DNA of 45,070 bases from an uncultured Dehalococcoidia bacterium (GCA_913049785.1 CAJWXP010000016.1:1-45070), one strand, 5' to 3'. Shown: positions 23,251-31,884, counted from the stretch's first letter. The notes: a model not told the origin generated them from the sequence alone. Program-made: numbers and translations.

Positions 23251-23979
23251 ATGGACTGGGGCACAGTGGTCTGGATCGTCTTGGGTGTAGCTGGGGCAGG
23301 GTTGATATTCGGTGGGATCGTGGCCTACCGGGGAACCACAAATTCAGGCGTTCGCGCTTTGGCCGCCGGACTCATTGCTTCAGGCCTTGCCATGTGGGTC
23401 GTTATCGGGTTCACCATCCCGGCTTCGTCATCATCAAGTGGCGGAGAATCGCCGGCTCCGGCCGTATCCCTTGGCGTTGTCTCAACGGGCGATGTTGCTT
23501 CACCAGCGCTTAGGAGGGAAGACGTCACCGCCCTCCTGACGATAGACGACATCAACCTTATTGCCGTCGGTGGTGGCACGTTGACCGTGGAATACCTGGA
23601 TGTGAAAGCAATGGCAGCAGGCGTAGATGCGTCTCATGTCGTCGAGATCGAGAGCTGGTTCTCCTCGGCCTTCCAATCGAATGACCCCATCCGTGGTCTG
23701 ACGTTCAGCGTGATGGATTTTCGTTCGATCGATGCCGCCCAGGAGCACTTCGATAATGTGAAGTCTGAGACACCTGGGCTGATTTTTATGGACCCACCTA
23801 TTGGTGATATCTCAGCAAACGTTGTGTTCAACGGTTCAGGATTGGGCAGCATCATCATGTATCGATCAGGAGACCGCTTCGTGTCGTTGCACACGGCGCA
23901 AGTCGGAGAAGTAGACCCACTGATGCGGCTAGGAGGACTAGAGGAACTAGCGCAACTCGTAGAGTCACGCTTCCCGTAA
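23251..23979 (+). CDS. Membrane-anchored hypothetical protein
   Basis: A 242-residue protein with two N-terminal membrane helices (VVWIVLGVAGAGLIFGGIVA and LAAGLIASGLAMWVVIGFTI), a Ser/Pro linker (SSSSSGGESPAPA), and an extracytoplasmic domain of about 160 residues. That domain has a DUF-like alpha/beta pattern: LTIDDINLIAVGGG, VEIESWFSSAFQSNDP, LTFSVMDFRSIDAAQEHF. No family recognised. The ribosome site AGGAGG is five bases from the ATG. It is divergent from the HTH gene. It may be a sensor or binding protein, but nothing in the sequence proves this. Confidence 0.75.
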   Translation: MDWGTVVWIVLGVAGAGLIFGGIVAYRGTTNSGVRALAAGLIASGLAMWVVIGFTIPASSSSSGGESPAPAVSLGVVSTGDVASPALRREDVTALLTIDDINLIAVGGGTLTVEYLDVKAMAAGVDASHVVEIESWFSSAFQSNDPIRGLTFSVMDFRSIDAAQEHFDNVKSETPGLIFMDPPIGDISANVVFNGSGLGSIIMYRSGDRFVSLHTAQVGEVDPLMRLGGLEELAQLVESRFP

Positions 23980-24023
23980 TCAATACGGGCTGCCGGGATA
24001 TGACCTAAGTTCTAGCTAGATGA

Positions 24024-24869
24024 TTAGGCAGGGACGCCCAGGAACGATCGTGTCGCAGCAATAAACTCGGCGGGCTTCTCTGTGGTCAATGGATGCCCAC
24101 TGTCAGGGATGTCTACCGTCGTGAAGTCTTTGGCCACCTGCCCCATACGCTGGTTCACCTCGTCCGACACTAGAGCGCTCAAGCCTCCGCGAACGTGAAA
24201 GATGGGACAGGTGATCGCTGCCAACCCGTCCCAGTACCGCTTGATGATGGACGGGTCTGTCAGATCTACCAGAGGGTCAGCCAGAATTGCCGGGTCTGCC
24301 TTGTGGGTCCAGACACCGTCAGCGCGTTGATAGACCTTGTCCAGAACGTCCTTTTGGATGCGCTCGTCTGTGGCCCTGGGGTTTGCGCCACGGCCCCACT
24401 TTATCGCGTCGGCTTGGCTGGCAAATTCTAAAGGTATGTTCGGCCGGTTGCCCCAGTACTCCACGAACTGCGGAGTGGCCTCTGGGGCGATGTCTCCGGT
24501 GATGATCCGCTCAACCCGGTCCTGATGGTCCGGCGTGTACAGCATTGAGTGCCAGCCGCCCATGGAGAGCCCAACCAACACAAACCGCGATAGCTTCAAA
24601 TCATCTACGAAGGCAGCAAGGTCCTCTACGAACCGGTCTCTTGCGTAGCCGTTGGTTGCAAAGTCGCTCCCGCCGTGTCCACGCGAATTGAGGGCCAATA
24701 CGTGGTAGTGCGGCGACATCGCTTCAGCAAACTCGTCAAAGACGTGGGCCTGACTGCCGTGGCCGTGGAGGCAAAGCAGGGGCATCTTGTCATCGTTACC
24801 CCAATCCAGGTACAGCAGATTGATCCCATTGACCTGAACCCGTTTTTCTAGTGCTTTAACCGTTGCCAT
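24024..24869 (-). CDS. Alpha/beta hydrolase
   Basis: A 281-residue cytoplasmic alpha/beta-hydrolase. The oxyanion strand is CLHGHGSQAHVFD, RGHGGSDF follows, and the nucleophile elbow is GLSMGGWHS with S102. The catalytic His is in DSGHPLTTEKP near 255-258. A cap domain lies at about 130-210. Substrate unknown; many members are esterases, epoxide hydrolases or C-C hydrolases of aromatic breakdown. It diverges from a second hydrolase gene at 25035, with which it shares little beyond the fold. Confidence 0.88.
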   Translation of the reverse strand: MATVKALEKRVQVNGINLLYLDWGNDDKMPLLCLHGHGSQAHVFDEFAEAMSPHYHVLALNSRGHGGSDFATNGYARDRFVEDLAAFVDDLKLSRFVLVGLSMGGWHSMLYTPDHQDRVERIITGDIAPEATPQFVEYWGNRPNIPLEFASQADAIKWGRGANPRATDERIQKDVLDKVYQRADGVWTHKADPAILADPLVDLTDPSIIKRYWDGLAAITCPIFHVRGGLSALVSDEVNQRMGQVAKDFTTVDIPDSGHPLTTEKPAEFIAATRSFLGVPA

Positions 24870-25034
24870 GCTCCCCTCCAGTGCTTGTAATTGCTGGTTA
24901 TTGGCCGTGATTGGGGAATGTTATCAGCCAGGAGGTTCGACAGCAAATGCCTTGCTTCTAGCAACGTGCCTTGACACCCCGACGCCTCTGATGTTCAATC
25001 CCCTCAACCGACGTCGATACAAGGAGGGGATGGT

Positions 25035-25847
25035 ATGCCACTCGCAAAAGTGAACGGCTTTGAAATGTACTACGAGACGATGGGCGAAGGCCCGCCGTTG
25101 GTGCTTGCCCACGGTGTTGGCGGCAACCACGCCATCTGGTGGCAGCAGGTGAAGTATTTTGCCCAGTGGTACCAGGTCATCACCTTTGACCATCGTGGAT
25201 TCGCCCTCTCCGTCGATGTGGAGGGAGGCCCGGGTCGGGCCGCTTTCGTCGACGATCTTGAAGGTCTCTTGGACTACCTGAAGCTGGATAAAGTGTCGCT
25301 TATCGCGCAGTCGATGGGCGGACGCACCTGCCTTGGCTTTGCTGTGCACAGCCCTGAGCGCGTGAACGCCCTGGTCATGGCTGCCACCACTGGATTCTTT
25401 GAGGCGACCGGCGCTCTGGCGGCCCAGCAGGAATTAACGCGCAAGGCGACCGATGGCCTCTCGCAGGCGGAACGCGTGCTCTCCCCCAGCTATCGCGAGC
25501 GCGACCCCGTAGGCACAGAACTCTATTTGAAGATCAGCGGTTTCAACGCATCAACCCAGGCCAGGCTTGGCGGAGCCACTATGGCATCGGTGTCAGGCCC
25601 CAGCACGGCGGCGCTGACGGAGGCGGACCTGGCGCGAGTGACCATGCCCGTGCGCTTCATTGGAGGGGAGGACGACGTGCTCCAGCCTCCGACGGTCCTT
25701 GGATTGGCGTGCAAGCTCTTTCCCAATGCATCATTGATTGAAGTGCCTCAGTGCGGACACTCCATGTACTTTGAGAAGCCGGATGTGTTCAACTTCCTGG
25801 TGCATCGGTTCCTCAAGGACTGCGGCATCGGCGGGCCTGCGGACTAG
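25035..25847 (+). CDS. Alpha/beta hydrolase
   Basis: A 270-residue alpha/beta-hydrolase with LAHGVGGNHAIWW, FDHRGFALS and nucleophile elbow AQSMGG (S93). The acid is probably in GGEDDVLQPP and the His in CGHSMYFEKP. It resembles 3-oxoadipate enol-lactonase-type hydrolases in layout but shows no specific determinants. GGAGGGG lies at the proper distance before the ATG. It ends 10 bp before a ThDP-dependent enzyme on the same strand; the two are almost certainly co-transcribed and may act on successive steps of one pathway. Confidence 0.88.
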   Translation: MPLAKVNGFEMYYETMGEGPPLVLAHGVGGNHAIWWQQVKYFAQWYQVITFDHRGFALSVDVEGGPGRAAFVDDLEGLLDYLKLDKVSLIAQSMGGRTCLGFAVHSPERVNALVMAATTGFFEATGALAAQQELTRKATDGLSQAERVLSPSYRERDPVGTELYLKISGFNASTQARLGGATMASVSGPSTAALTEADLARVTMPVRFIGGEDDVLQPPTVLGLACKLFPNASLIEVPQCGHSMYFEKPDVFNFLVHRFLKDCGIGGPAD

Positions 25848-25857
25848 TTCGCAAAAT

Positions 25858-27462
25858 ATGAAGAATGTTGACCTTATTGCACAGACATTAGAAGAGGCTG
25901 GGGTACAGTGGATCTTCGGTGTGCCCAGCGGCCCGGTGCTGCCACTCATCAATGCCCTTGAGAAGACATCGATTTCATATGTACTCACGGCAAGCGAGAC
26001 CTCCGCTGGTTTCATGGCCACCGCTGTCGGCAGTCTGACGGGCACCCCCGGTGTCTGCCTCTCGACTCTTGGCCCGGGTGCTACCAACATGGCCACGGGC
26101 GTCGGCTGTGCGTGGCTCGATGGCGCGCCTGTCATCGCTATCACGTGCAACGTGCCTACACCGTGGCTCGACCGACGCATCCAGATGCGAATCGACCACC
26201 ATGCCCTCTTCGCGCCGATAACCAAGGCCACGCTGCCGCTACGCGCCAACAACGTTGCAGCGACGCTTGCAGAAGCTCTGAGCATCGCTTGTGCTGAGAC
26301 GCCCGGCCCCGTGCACCTGGACCTGCCCGAAGACGTTGGCGAGGCGGAGGTGGATGAGGCCGCCTCCGCGCCATCGGCTGCTGTGATGGAGACTAAAGCC
26401 GATTCCAAGACGGCCACCGTCGTCGACGCGGTGTCCGCGGCGCTGGCGGGCAGCAAGAAACCGCTGCTTATGACTGGCCTGGGCTTCACTCGGACGGTTG
26501 TTGCCGACGCGCTCAGATCCTTTGTTGAGCGCCAGAACATCCCGTTCATCTCCACCATGCACGCCAAGGGCTGGCTGCCAGAGAGCCACCCCAACTGGAC
26601 CGGCGTGCTGGGTCGCGCGCGACGCACCAACGTGCAACGGTTCATCAACGAAGCCGACCTGATTATTGCGGTGGGCTATGACCCTATCGAGATCAACTAT
26701 GAAGAGTGGGTGGGAGATATCCCCATTGTCCACGTCGCTACTGAAGAAGCTGATGTCGGTGCTGGCGTGCAGATGCTGTTCAACGAGTCGTGCGACATGG
26801 ACGCTGCTATACGCGGCATCGCGGAGCTGCCGTCGGCCACCAATGACTGGTCGATGGAGGCTTGGGCCACTCATCGTGCCGAGTTCGACGTGGCCCTCAG
26901 ACCGGACACGAAGATGTTGAGCGCGCACCGCGTGCTGGACGCGCTACGCGAGAGGCTCCCCGCCGATGGAGTGCTGGCCTACGACGTTGGCGCGCATACC
27001 CACCAGATCGCGAGCCAGTGGCGCACAGACCTCCCGCGCACCTGCATCTCCACCAACGGGTGGTCGTCTATGGGCTACGGCATTCCCGGAGCCATCGCAG
27101 CAAAGCTGGTGCATCCCGAAAAGCCGGTGGTCGGTGTTATAGGCGATGGCTGCTTCCAAATGACGGTGGGAGAGTTGAACGTGGCCCGTCGATTGAACCT
27201 GCACCTGCCCATCATCGTCTTGAACGATGGCTGGCTTGGCCTTATCAAGCTGAAGCAAGAGGGCAAAGGGTTCGGGCTTGGAGGTTCGTATTTGGGCGAC
27301 CCTCCAACGTCGCCACCCGACTACTTCGGTGTACCATGTCGGGCCGTCACAGACGAGGCTTCGCTTCAGGACGCGCTGGCGTGGGGAATGAACCTTGACG
27401 GCCCCAGCGTCATCGAAGTCTTCATAGACCCCAACTCCTATGCCGCTACCGTCTATGACTAA
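25858..27462 (+). CDS. ThDP-binding enzyme, acetolactate synthase large-subunit-like
   Basis: A 534-residue thiamine-diphosphate enzyme of the acetolactate synthase / benzoylformate decarboxylase / sulfopyruvate decarboxylase superfamily. The catalytic Glu is E47 (TASETSAGFMA). The pyrimidine-binding domain contains LGPGATNMATGVGCAWLDGAPVIAI (within the first 130 residues); the diphosphate motif is GDGCFQMTVGELNVARRL... ending in LNDGWLG. A central FAD/Rossmann-like domain is present. The Met start at 25858 gives the normal N-terminus (VDLIAQTLEEAGVQWIFGVP). There is no ALS small subunit nearby, so a catabolic decarboxylase or carboligase with the upstream hydrolase is more likely than valine synthesis. 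Confidence 0.85.
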   Translation: MKNVDLIAQTLEEAGVQWIFGVPSGPVLPLINALEKTSISYVLTASETSAGFMATAVGSLTGTPGVCLSTLGPGATNMATGVGCAWLDGAPVIAITCNVPTPWLDRRIQMRIDHHALFAPITKATLPLRANNVAATLAEALSIACAETPGPVHLDLPEDVGEAEVDEAASAPSAAVMETKADSKTATVVDAVSAALAGSKKPLLMTGLGFTRTVVADALRSFVERQNIPFISTMHAKGWLPESHPNWTGVLGRARRTNVQRFINEADLIIAVGYDPIEINYEEWVGDIPIVHVATEEADVGAGVQMLFNESCDMDAAIRGIAELPSATNDWSMEAWATHRAEFDVALRPDTKMLSAHRVLDALRERLPADGVLAYDVGAHTHQIASQWRTDLPRTCISTNGWSSMGYGIPGAIAAKLVHPEKPVVGVIGDGCFQMTVGELNVARRLNLHLPIIVLNDGWLGLIKLKQEGKGFGLGGSYLGDPPTSPPDYFGVPCRAVTDEASLQDALAWGMNLDGPSVIEVFIDPNSYAATVYD

Positions 27463-27582
27463 CGGGCATTGCCTGGTTAGCTAGCCGAGGGACGGATTGT
27501 GTAAGAGACAGTACTTCTGTTCAACCAGTGCAGCCGCTAGAAGAAAAATATTCCCAGAGTTCTACTCTGGGTGGAGCAATAA

Positions 27583-27747
27583 ATGAAGGTACTCTCCGTC
27601 AACGTCTCCAAACCTCAGGTCGTCGAAATCGATGGGAAGATGGTCTCAACCGGTATCTTCAAGCGACCTGTCAAGGGCCCTGTGATGTTGAGGGAGTTGG
27701 ATTTCGATGGCGATGCCCAGGCTGACCTCAGGGTACACGGCGGTCCG
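27583..27747 (+). pseudogene. MOSC-domain protein, N-terminal fragment
   Basis: The first 55 residues match the start of YiiM-type MOSC proteins (molybdenum cofactor sulfurase C-terminal-like): MKVLSVNVSKPQVVEIDG, TGIFKRPVKGPVMLRELD, DGDAQADLRVHGGP. Homology stops abruptly after HGGP at 27747; the rest of the domain, including the catalytic Cys region, is absent. The frame runs on through unrelated sequence to 27903. A ribosome site (GGAG) precedes the ATG. The break coincides with a quasi-palindrome (27738-27750), and what follows is a gene fragment on the other strand. Confidence 0.75.
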
Positions 27748-27999
27748 CCGGTCTGCCTCCGCCTGGAGGTCAAGCATCTCCTGGGTCTGGTTCGAGTTCC
27801 CTTTGCGGGCGCTACTTGCCCTAGCGAACATACCCAGCGCCAGGACCAACAATGCTCCGCCAACACTCCCGCCGGCGATGCTGTGAGTGGTAGTGGCCGA
27901 TAGCGCATCATCAAACAGGATTTAGCGGAGTAACTCCAGCGATGCTGCAAAGAGCAAAGTGAGGGAAAACCCTACCCATAACAATCGGTTCGTGTCCAT
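27745..27999 (-). pseudogene. Small two-helix membrane protein with in-frame TAA and lost 3' end
   Basis: Reading leftward, a frame opens MDTNRLLWVGFSLTLLFAAS (one membrane helix), meets TAA at codon 26 (27922-27924), and continues in the same frame with a second hydrophobic segment (SVGGALLVLALGMFARAS) and a charged helix (TQEMLDLQAEADRR) up to the break with the MOSC fragment. Both halves have protein-like composition in the same frame, so it reads as one gene with a nonsense codon and a missing C-terminus. The 25-residue first part might alternatively be a micropeptide. No family recognised. Confidence 0.5.
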
Positions 28000-28060
28000 G
28001 GCATTGGTTCCTGCATGCTAGCATATTTGTACGGCGTAAGGTATAAAACGCTGGCGTTGG

Positions 28061-28089
28061 TTGACCTATTGTGGTATTGTTCCTATGTG
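28061..28089 (+). promoter_or_regulatory. Candidate promoter of the zinc-ribbon gene
   Basis: TTGACC (28061-28066) and TATGTG (28084-28089) have exact 17-bp spacing, about 100 bp before the ATG. The -35 is strong (5 of 6), the -10 weak (3 of 6). Confidence 0.4.
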
Positions 28090-28188
28090 GTGGTCCGATC
28101 CCAATGACGATGTGCGCTATGAAATCAAACGTACTCAATGCATCGGTGACCGGTCCCGTGGTTATTCTTTTAGGAAAGGAGGTCACCG

Positions 28189-28488
28189 ATGGCTTTTGAG
28201 GATAAGACACTTACTTGTGTAGAGTGTGGAGCAGATTTCACATTCGAAGCAGGCGAGCAAGAGTATTTTGCGCAAAAGGGTTTCACTAACGAACCTCGAC
28301 GTTGCCCCACCTGCCGAGCTGCACGACGTGCTGCTTCCGGCGGCGGTTACGATCGCGGTCCCCGTCAGATGTACCCAGCGGTCTGCGCCCAGTGCGGCCA
28401 GGACACCCAGGTACCATTCCTGCCTCGCGGCGACCGTCCTGTCTACTGTAGCGATTGCTTCAGTCAGCAGGCCGGCGGGCGACGGTAA
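28189..28488 (+). CDS. Double zinc-ribbon protein
   Basis: A 99-residue protein with eight cysteines in four CxxC pairs: C10/C13, C39/C42, C66/C69 and C87/C90. These make two zinc ribbons separated by a Gly/Arg-rich linker. The second ribbon has the family phrase CAQCGQDTQVPFLPRGDRPVYC. Such proteins are common in Chloroflexota and candidate phyla. A nucleic-acid or ribosome-associated role is often assumed but not proven. A very strong ribosome site (GGAAAGGAGGT) and a 21-bp perfect terminator suggest high expression of a single-gene transcript. Confidence 0.88.
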   Translation: MAFEDKTLTCVECGADFTFEAGEQEYFAQKGFTNEPRRCPTCRAARRAASGGGYDRGPRQMYPAVCAQCGQDTQVPFLPRGDRPVYCSDCFSQQAGGRR

Positions 28489-28508
28489 GGTAAACTACTA
28501 ACCGCGCA

Positions 28509-28557
28509 CATAGAAAAAGAGGCGACTGCCCATAAAGCAGTCGCCTCTTTTTCTATG
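28509..28557. terminator. Bidirectional rho-independent terminator, 21-bp perfect stem
   Basis: Perfectly complementary 21-base arms (28509-28529 and 28537-28557) with loop CCATAAA. The stem contains GAGGCGACTGC with an A5 run on one side and a T5 run on the other. It lies between the convergent zinc-ribbon and LLM genes and serves both. Confidence 0.95.
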
Positions 28558-28571
28558 TCATCTGGGTCTGG

Positions 28572-29756
28572 TCAGGAAACAGGGACCTTCTTCACCTCAT
28601 GAGCCTGCAGGGCTGGCAGCACGTCTTTGCCGAACCTCCGAAGCTGGTCCATGAACATATCGCCAGGCATAGCGCCACGGTTGAAGCTGATGAGCAACGT
28701 GTTGGCCCCCACGGCTTCAGCGGTCTCAATCAACTTGTCCCGCACTTCGTTCGCAGGTCCCCAGGCCAAGTCTTCGTTGCGCTCCACATCCTCGATCGTC
28801 ATGTTCCGATAGTTCTCTCGATTGCCGGACATGAACACTCTATTCTCCGGCTTCACGTAGTCGTAGGCATCTGAGTTGATGTAGCCCTGCTGGGTCTGCA
28901 GCGATGCCTCCGTGATGTTGCCGTGGCTGAACAGCGTTTGGCTGAAGTACAACGAGTACGGCCCAGCTTCCTTAACGGCATCCGCCCTGCTATCCGCTAC
29001 AAACGCGTTGGCCGGCAAAATGAGGTGGTCCGGCGTGATCTGATGGCCATTCTCGCTGAGGCACTTCGCGTAGTAGTTCACGATGTCGTGTCGAACGCCG
29101 AGGTGCGGCACTAGCCCGGGGGTGATGGGGATCCCTTCACGCCCGGCGAACTGGATGGTCTCCTTGCTCCCTGTCACCGGCAGCCACACGGGCGGATAGG
29201 GCTGCTGGTATGGTCGAGGCCAGATTGCCACGTCCTTGTACGTCCAGAACTTGCCCTCATAAGAGAAGACCTCCTCGGTCCATGCCCGTTTGATGATTTC
29301 CCATGACTCCTCGAACCGGGCGCGCGAGTCCTTCATAGGTACCTGAAAGACGTTGTGCTCACGGGGGATGCCTCGGGCAAAGCCGGAGATGAGTCTACCT
29401 TCCGATAGGCAATCCACCATAGCCAGCTCCTCAGCCAGTCGCAGCGGGTCATGGATGGGGAGCAGGTTGCCGTACACCAGCAGCTTCAAGTTCTTGGTGC
29501 GCTGCGCCGCCGCTGCCACCATGATGTTGGGCGAGTTCATCAGTCCGTAGGGCGATGTGTGGTGTTCATTGAACCCGATACCGTTATAGCCCAAGTCGTC
29601 CATCAGCGCCCAGGCTTGCAAGTGCTCTTCGTACGTTTGCGCGGCGACTTTCGGGTCGAAGTGCTTTTTGGGCAACGGCCACGGGAGTTCCGTTCCTTCT
29701 CGTAGGTGGTCAAGGTGCTCGCCATAGGGAAGCAGGTCAAAGGCAAAGACCTTCAT
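28572..29756 (-). CDS. LLM-class flavin-dependent oxidoreductase
   Basis: A 394-residue luciferase-like TIM-barrel monooxygenase using FMNH2 or F420. Features are GYNGIGFNEHHTSPYGLMNSP, a phrase typical of alkanal-monooxygenase-type members, and VDCLSEGRLISGFARGIPREH. These are followed by a phosphate-site region WPRPYQQPYPPVWLPVTGS. The C-terminal part ends RFGKDVLPALQ. ATG 29756 has AAGGAG at nine bases; TTG 29762 in frame is less likely. Many such genes occur in SAR202-type genomes, where roles in oxidation of recalcitrant organics are proposed; the substrate here is unknown. Monocistronic, with a terminator downstream. Confidence 0.92.
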   Translation of the reverse strand: MKVFAFDLLPYGEHLDHLREGTELPWPLPKKHFDPKVAAQTYEEHLQAWALMDDLGYNGIGFNEHHTSPYGLMNSPNIMVAAAAQRTKNLKLLVYGNLLPIHDPLRLAEELAMVDCLSEGRLISGFARGIPREHNVFQVPMKDSRARFEESWEIIKRAWTEEVFSYEGKFWTYKDVAIWPRPYQQPYPPVWLPVTGSKETIQFAGREGIPITPGLVPHLGVRHDIVNYYAKCLSENGHQITPDHLILPANAFVADSRADAVKEAGPYSLYFSQTLFSHGNITEASLQTQQGYINSDAYDYVKPENRVFMSGNRENYRNMTIEDVERNEDLAWGPANEVRDKLIETAEAVGANTLLISFNRGAMPGDMFMDQLRRFGKDVLPALQAHEVKKVPVS

Positions 29757-29840
29757 GTGCAATGCTCCTTTGCTGTAACAGCAGTACGGGTAGCCTAGGG
29801 AGCAGGAGACGCTGCGTCAAGAGTCGTGTCGTACACAGCA

Positions 29841-29875
29841 AGGAAGCCCGTCTCACTATGTGAGACGGGCTTCCT
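29841..29875. terminator. Intrinsic-type terminator after glnB
   Basis: Perfect 16-bp stem (arms 29841-29856 and 29860-29875, AGGAAGCCCGTCTCAC) with a TAT loop. It is 38 bp after the glnB stop in the leftward direction. The T-tract is poor (TTGCTG). Confidence 0.75.
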
Positions 29876-29912
29876 CCTCTGACGATTTAATTCTCGCTGA
29901 ACCAGGTTACGG

Positions 29913-30266
29913 CTAGAGTGCCGCCTCCCCTCGTTCGTTGGTGCGGACCCGTGCCAGGTCAAGCATCGGTGTGACGAAGATCTTGCCGTCACCGATGGCG
30001 CCCTCGCCCGGACTCTTAGACGCCTCAATGATGGCGTCAATGACCTTGTCCTTCAGACCGTCTTCAACAACGGTGCGAATGCAGGTCTTCTGTACTGCCG
30101 ACCGGGTGGATGTCTGACCGGCGCGGCCAACGAATACCTCCACGCCCGCCTGTCGTCCCTGGCCCGTTACGTTGTAGTAGTAGAAGCCTGGGACACCTAC
30201 GTCTACAAGGGCTGAGGTGACGGCACCAATACGCTCCGGCCTGATCACTGCTTCAATGCATATCAT
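29913..30266 (-). CDS. glnB: P-II family nitrogen regulatory protein
   Basis: A 117-residue trimeric signal protein that senses 2-oxoglutarate and ATP/ADP and docks on the Amt channel. Family phrases are MICIEAVIRPERIGAVTSAL, the start of the T-loop VTGQGRQAGVEVF (33-45), and the C-terminal GEGAIGDGKIFVTP. The T-loop is unusual: there is no Tyr at position 51 (it is Gln in RAGQTSTRS), so uridylylation by GlnD is excluded. The Thr/Ser cluster might take phosphorylation, which is speculation. It lies 57 bp downstream of amt on the same strand, giving order amt-glnB instead of the common glnK-amtB. Confidence 0.93.
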   Translation of the reverse strand: MICIEAVIRPERIGAVTSALVDVGVPGFYYYNVTGQGRQAGVEVFVGRAGQTSTRSAVQKTCIRTVVEDGLKDKVIDAIIEASKSPGEGAIGDGKIFVTPMLDLARVRTNERGEAAL

Positions 30267-30323
30267 GTATTTGCTCCTCTTCTCAGATTTCCCTTATTCC
30301 TAATCAGGGTGAGAATCCGGTTG

Positions 30324-31541
30324 TTAGTCTGCTCCATCACTCACGTATCCGCGCTCACCGTGGGATGACAGGTCAAGACCCTGATCCTCTTCATTCTCGC
30401 TGACCCTCAAGCCAAGGCCCGGGATGACATCAAGCACCTTGAGGATGATGGCCGTTGCAACCAGGGAGTAGCCGAGGGTTGCGCCGATGGCCGCCAGCTG
30501 CTTCAGCATTTGCTCAGCGTTGCCAGCAATGAGGCCGTCTGCACCTGCAGGGTTGATTACCGCTAGCGCGAAGATACCAGTTGCCAGAGCGCCCCAGAGG
30601 CCACCGACTCCGTGGACTGCGACGACTTCCAGTGCGTCGTCAAACTTGAGTCTGGTACGAAGCAGGACTGCGCCGTAGCAGAGTACACCTGCTCCGAAGC
30701 CGATGGCTATTGCCCCCATGACCCCTACGTAACCGGATGCGGGGGTGATGGCCACAAGACCGGCGACTGCACCGGAAGCGACACCGATCGCGCTCATGCG
30801 ACCCGTCTGGATCTGGGAGATGATTCCCCAGGTCAGGGCTGCCGTAGCCGCGGCGGTGTTGGTGACCAGGAATGCGTTGATCGCCAGGCCGTCCGCCACC
30901 AGACCAGAGCCTGCGTTGAACCCGAACCAACCGAACCATAGGATGGATGCGCCAAGGACAACGTACGGTACGTTGTGAGGTTCAGAAGCGGCGTTCTTTC
31001 GTTTGCCTACCATGATCGCCGCAACAAGTGCCGCAGCACCGGCGTTGATGTGGACCACCGTCCCTCCGGCAAAGTCCAAGGCACCCATGTCAAAGATCCA
31101 ACCGTTGCCTGCCCATACCCAGTGGGCTATGGGTGCGTAGACCAGGGTGATCCACAGTACCAGGAAGACCAGGTATGTGGTGAACTTGAACCGTTCCACG
31201 ATTGCGCCCGTTATCAGCGCGGGAGTGATGATGGCGAACATCATTTGGAAGACCACGAACATGAGCTCGTCTGCCCCGGTCTGTACGTCTATCCCGTTCA
31301 GACCTAGACGACTAAAGTCTCCAATGAACCGGCCGTCTCCAAAGCCGTCCCCAAATGCGAGGCTGTATCCCCACAACACCCACACAATGCTCACAACCGC
31401 CATGGCTATGAAGCTGTACATGATGGTGCTGATTACGTTTCTGGCTCGTACCAGACCTCCATAGAAAAACGCCAGTCCAGGCGTCATGAACAAGACGAGG
31501 GCTGATGCCGTTAGCATCCACGCGATAGTACCGCTATCCAT
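30324..31541 (-). CDS. amt: Ammonium transporter (Amt/MEP)
   Basis: A 405-residue eleven-helix ammonium channel in the inner membrane. The twin histidines of the pore are H164 (AGGTVVHINAG) and H310 (VVAVHGVGGLWG). The N-terminus is FMTPGLAFFYGGLVRARN, and an Amt hallmark VLGASILWFGWFGFNAGSG follows near 196. There is no cleavable signal peptide, as in the shorter Amt forms. It is first in an operon with glnB, so channel activity is likely gated by the P-II protein. Upstream lies an 11-bp-periodic direct repeat (31629-31645) that may be a nitrogen-regulator box. Confidence 0.95.
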   Translation of the reverse strand: MDSGTIAWMLTASALVLFMTPGLAFFYGGLVRARNVISTIMYSFIAMAVVSIVWVLWGYSLAFGDGFGDGRFIGDFSRLGLNGIDVQTGADELMFVVFQMMFAIITPALITGAIVERFKFTTYLVFLVLWITLVYAPIAHWVWAGNGWIFDMGALDFAGGTVVHINAGAAALVAAIMVGKRKNAASEPHNVPYVVLGASILWFGWFGFNAGSGLVADGLAINAFLVTNTAAATAALTWGIISQIQTGRMSAIGVASGAVAGLVAITPASGYVGVMGAIAIGFGAGVLCYGAVLLRTRLKFDDALEVVAVHGVGGLWGALATGIFALAVINPAGADGLIAGNAEQMLKQLAAIGATLGYSLVATAIILKVLDVIPGLGLRVSENEEDQGLDLSSHGERGYVSDGAD

Positions 31542-31628
31542 GAACTCCTCCGTTCTGTGATGGGCATGCCATCGAGTTTCGGTCGAAGTCCATGTTGCGG
31601 CATAGGTGTTTCGGCGATATTACACGGA

Positions 31629-31645
31629 TGTTACAACTTTGTTAC
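31629..31645 (-). promoter_or_regulatory. Direct-repeat operator upstream of amt (GlnR/PhoB-like)
   Basis: TGTTAC occurs at 31629-31634 and 31640-31645, exactly 11 bp apart (GTTAC-n6-GTTAC). Eleven-bp direct repeats are the usual binding geometry of OmpR/PhoB-type winged-helix regulators, and the pattern resembles the actinobacterial GlnR box (GTnAC-n6-GaAAC). It is about 90-105 bp before the amt start. Confidence 0.5.
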
Positions 31646-31683
31646 GGCGTTTTAGTTGGGAAGAGAGCGGAAGGTGCGGGCGG

Positions 31684-31884
31684 TTAATCGACAGAGGTAA
31701 GCTTGGGCCCCACAGATATGATGAGGTACGAAATGAGTCCTGCTAGCGCTACCACGCTGATCAAAAGCGGGATGACCCACCACTCCACCTTTGTCCCGGA
31801 AGGATTGCCCTTGGGGTGCGCAGACGACAGATGGGCGACCAGCGTGCCTTCAAAGTCATTGTTGCAGATACCGCAGTGTTCCAT
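31684..31884 (-). CDS. Zinc-finger-like small membrane protein
   Basis: A 66-residue protein: an N-terminal C2H2-type finger (CGICNNDFEGTLVAHLSSAH, with C4, C7, H18 and H23), a short linker, then one membrane helix (VIPLLISVVALAGLISYLII) and a short tail. Such tail-anchored mini-fingers occur in Chloroflexota. AGGAG lies before the ATG at seven bases. It is one of a series of tiny leftward genes between amt and the molybdenum-hydroxylase operon. Function unknown. Confidence 0.7.
   Translation of the reverse strand: MEHCGICNNDFEGTLVAHLSSAHPKGNPSGTKVEWWVIPLLISVVALAGLISYLIISVGPKLTSVD

Noticed and set aside
27528-27725. 65-codon frame overlapping the MOSC fragment
   Set aside because: It is out of frame with recognisable MOSC homology and has no features of its own.
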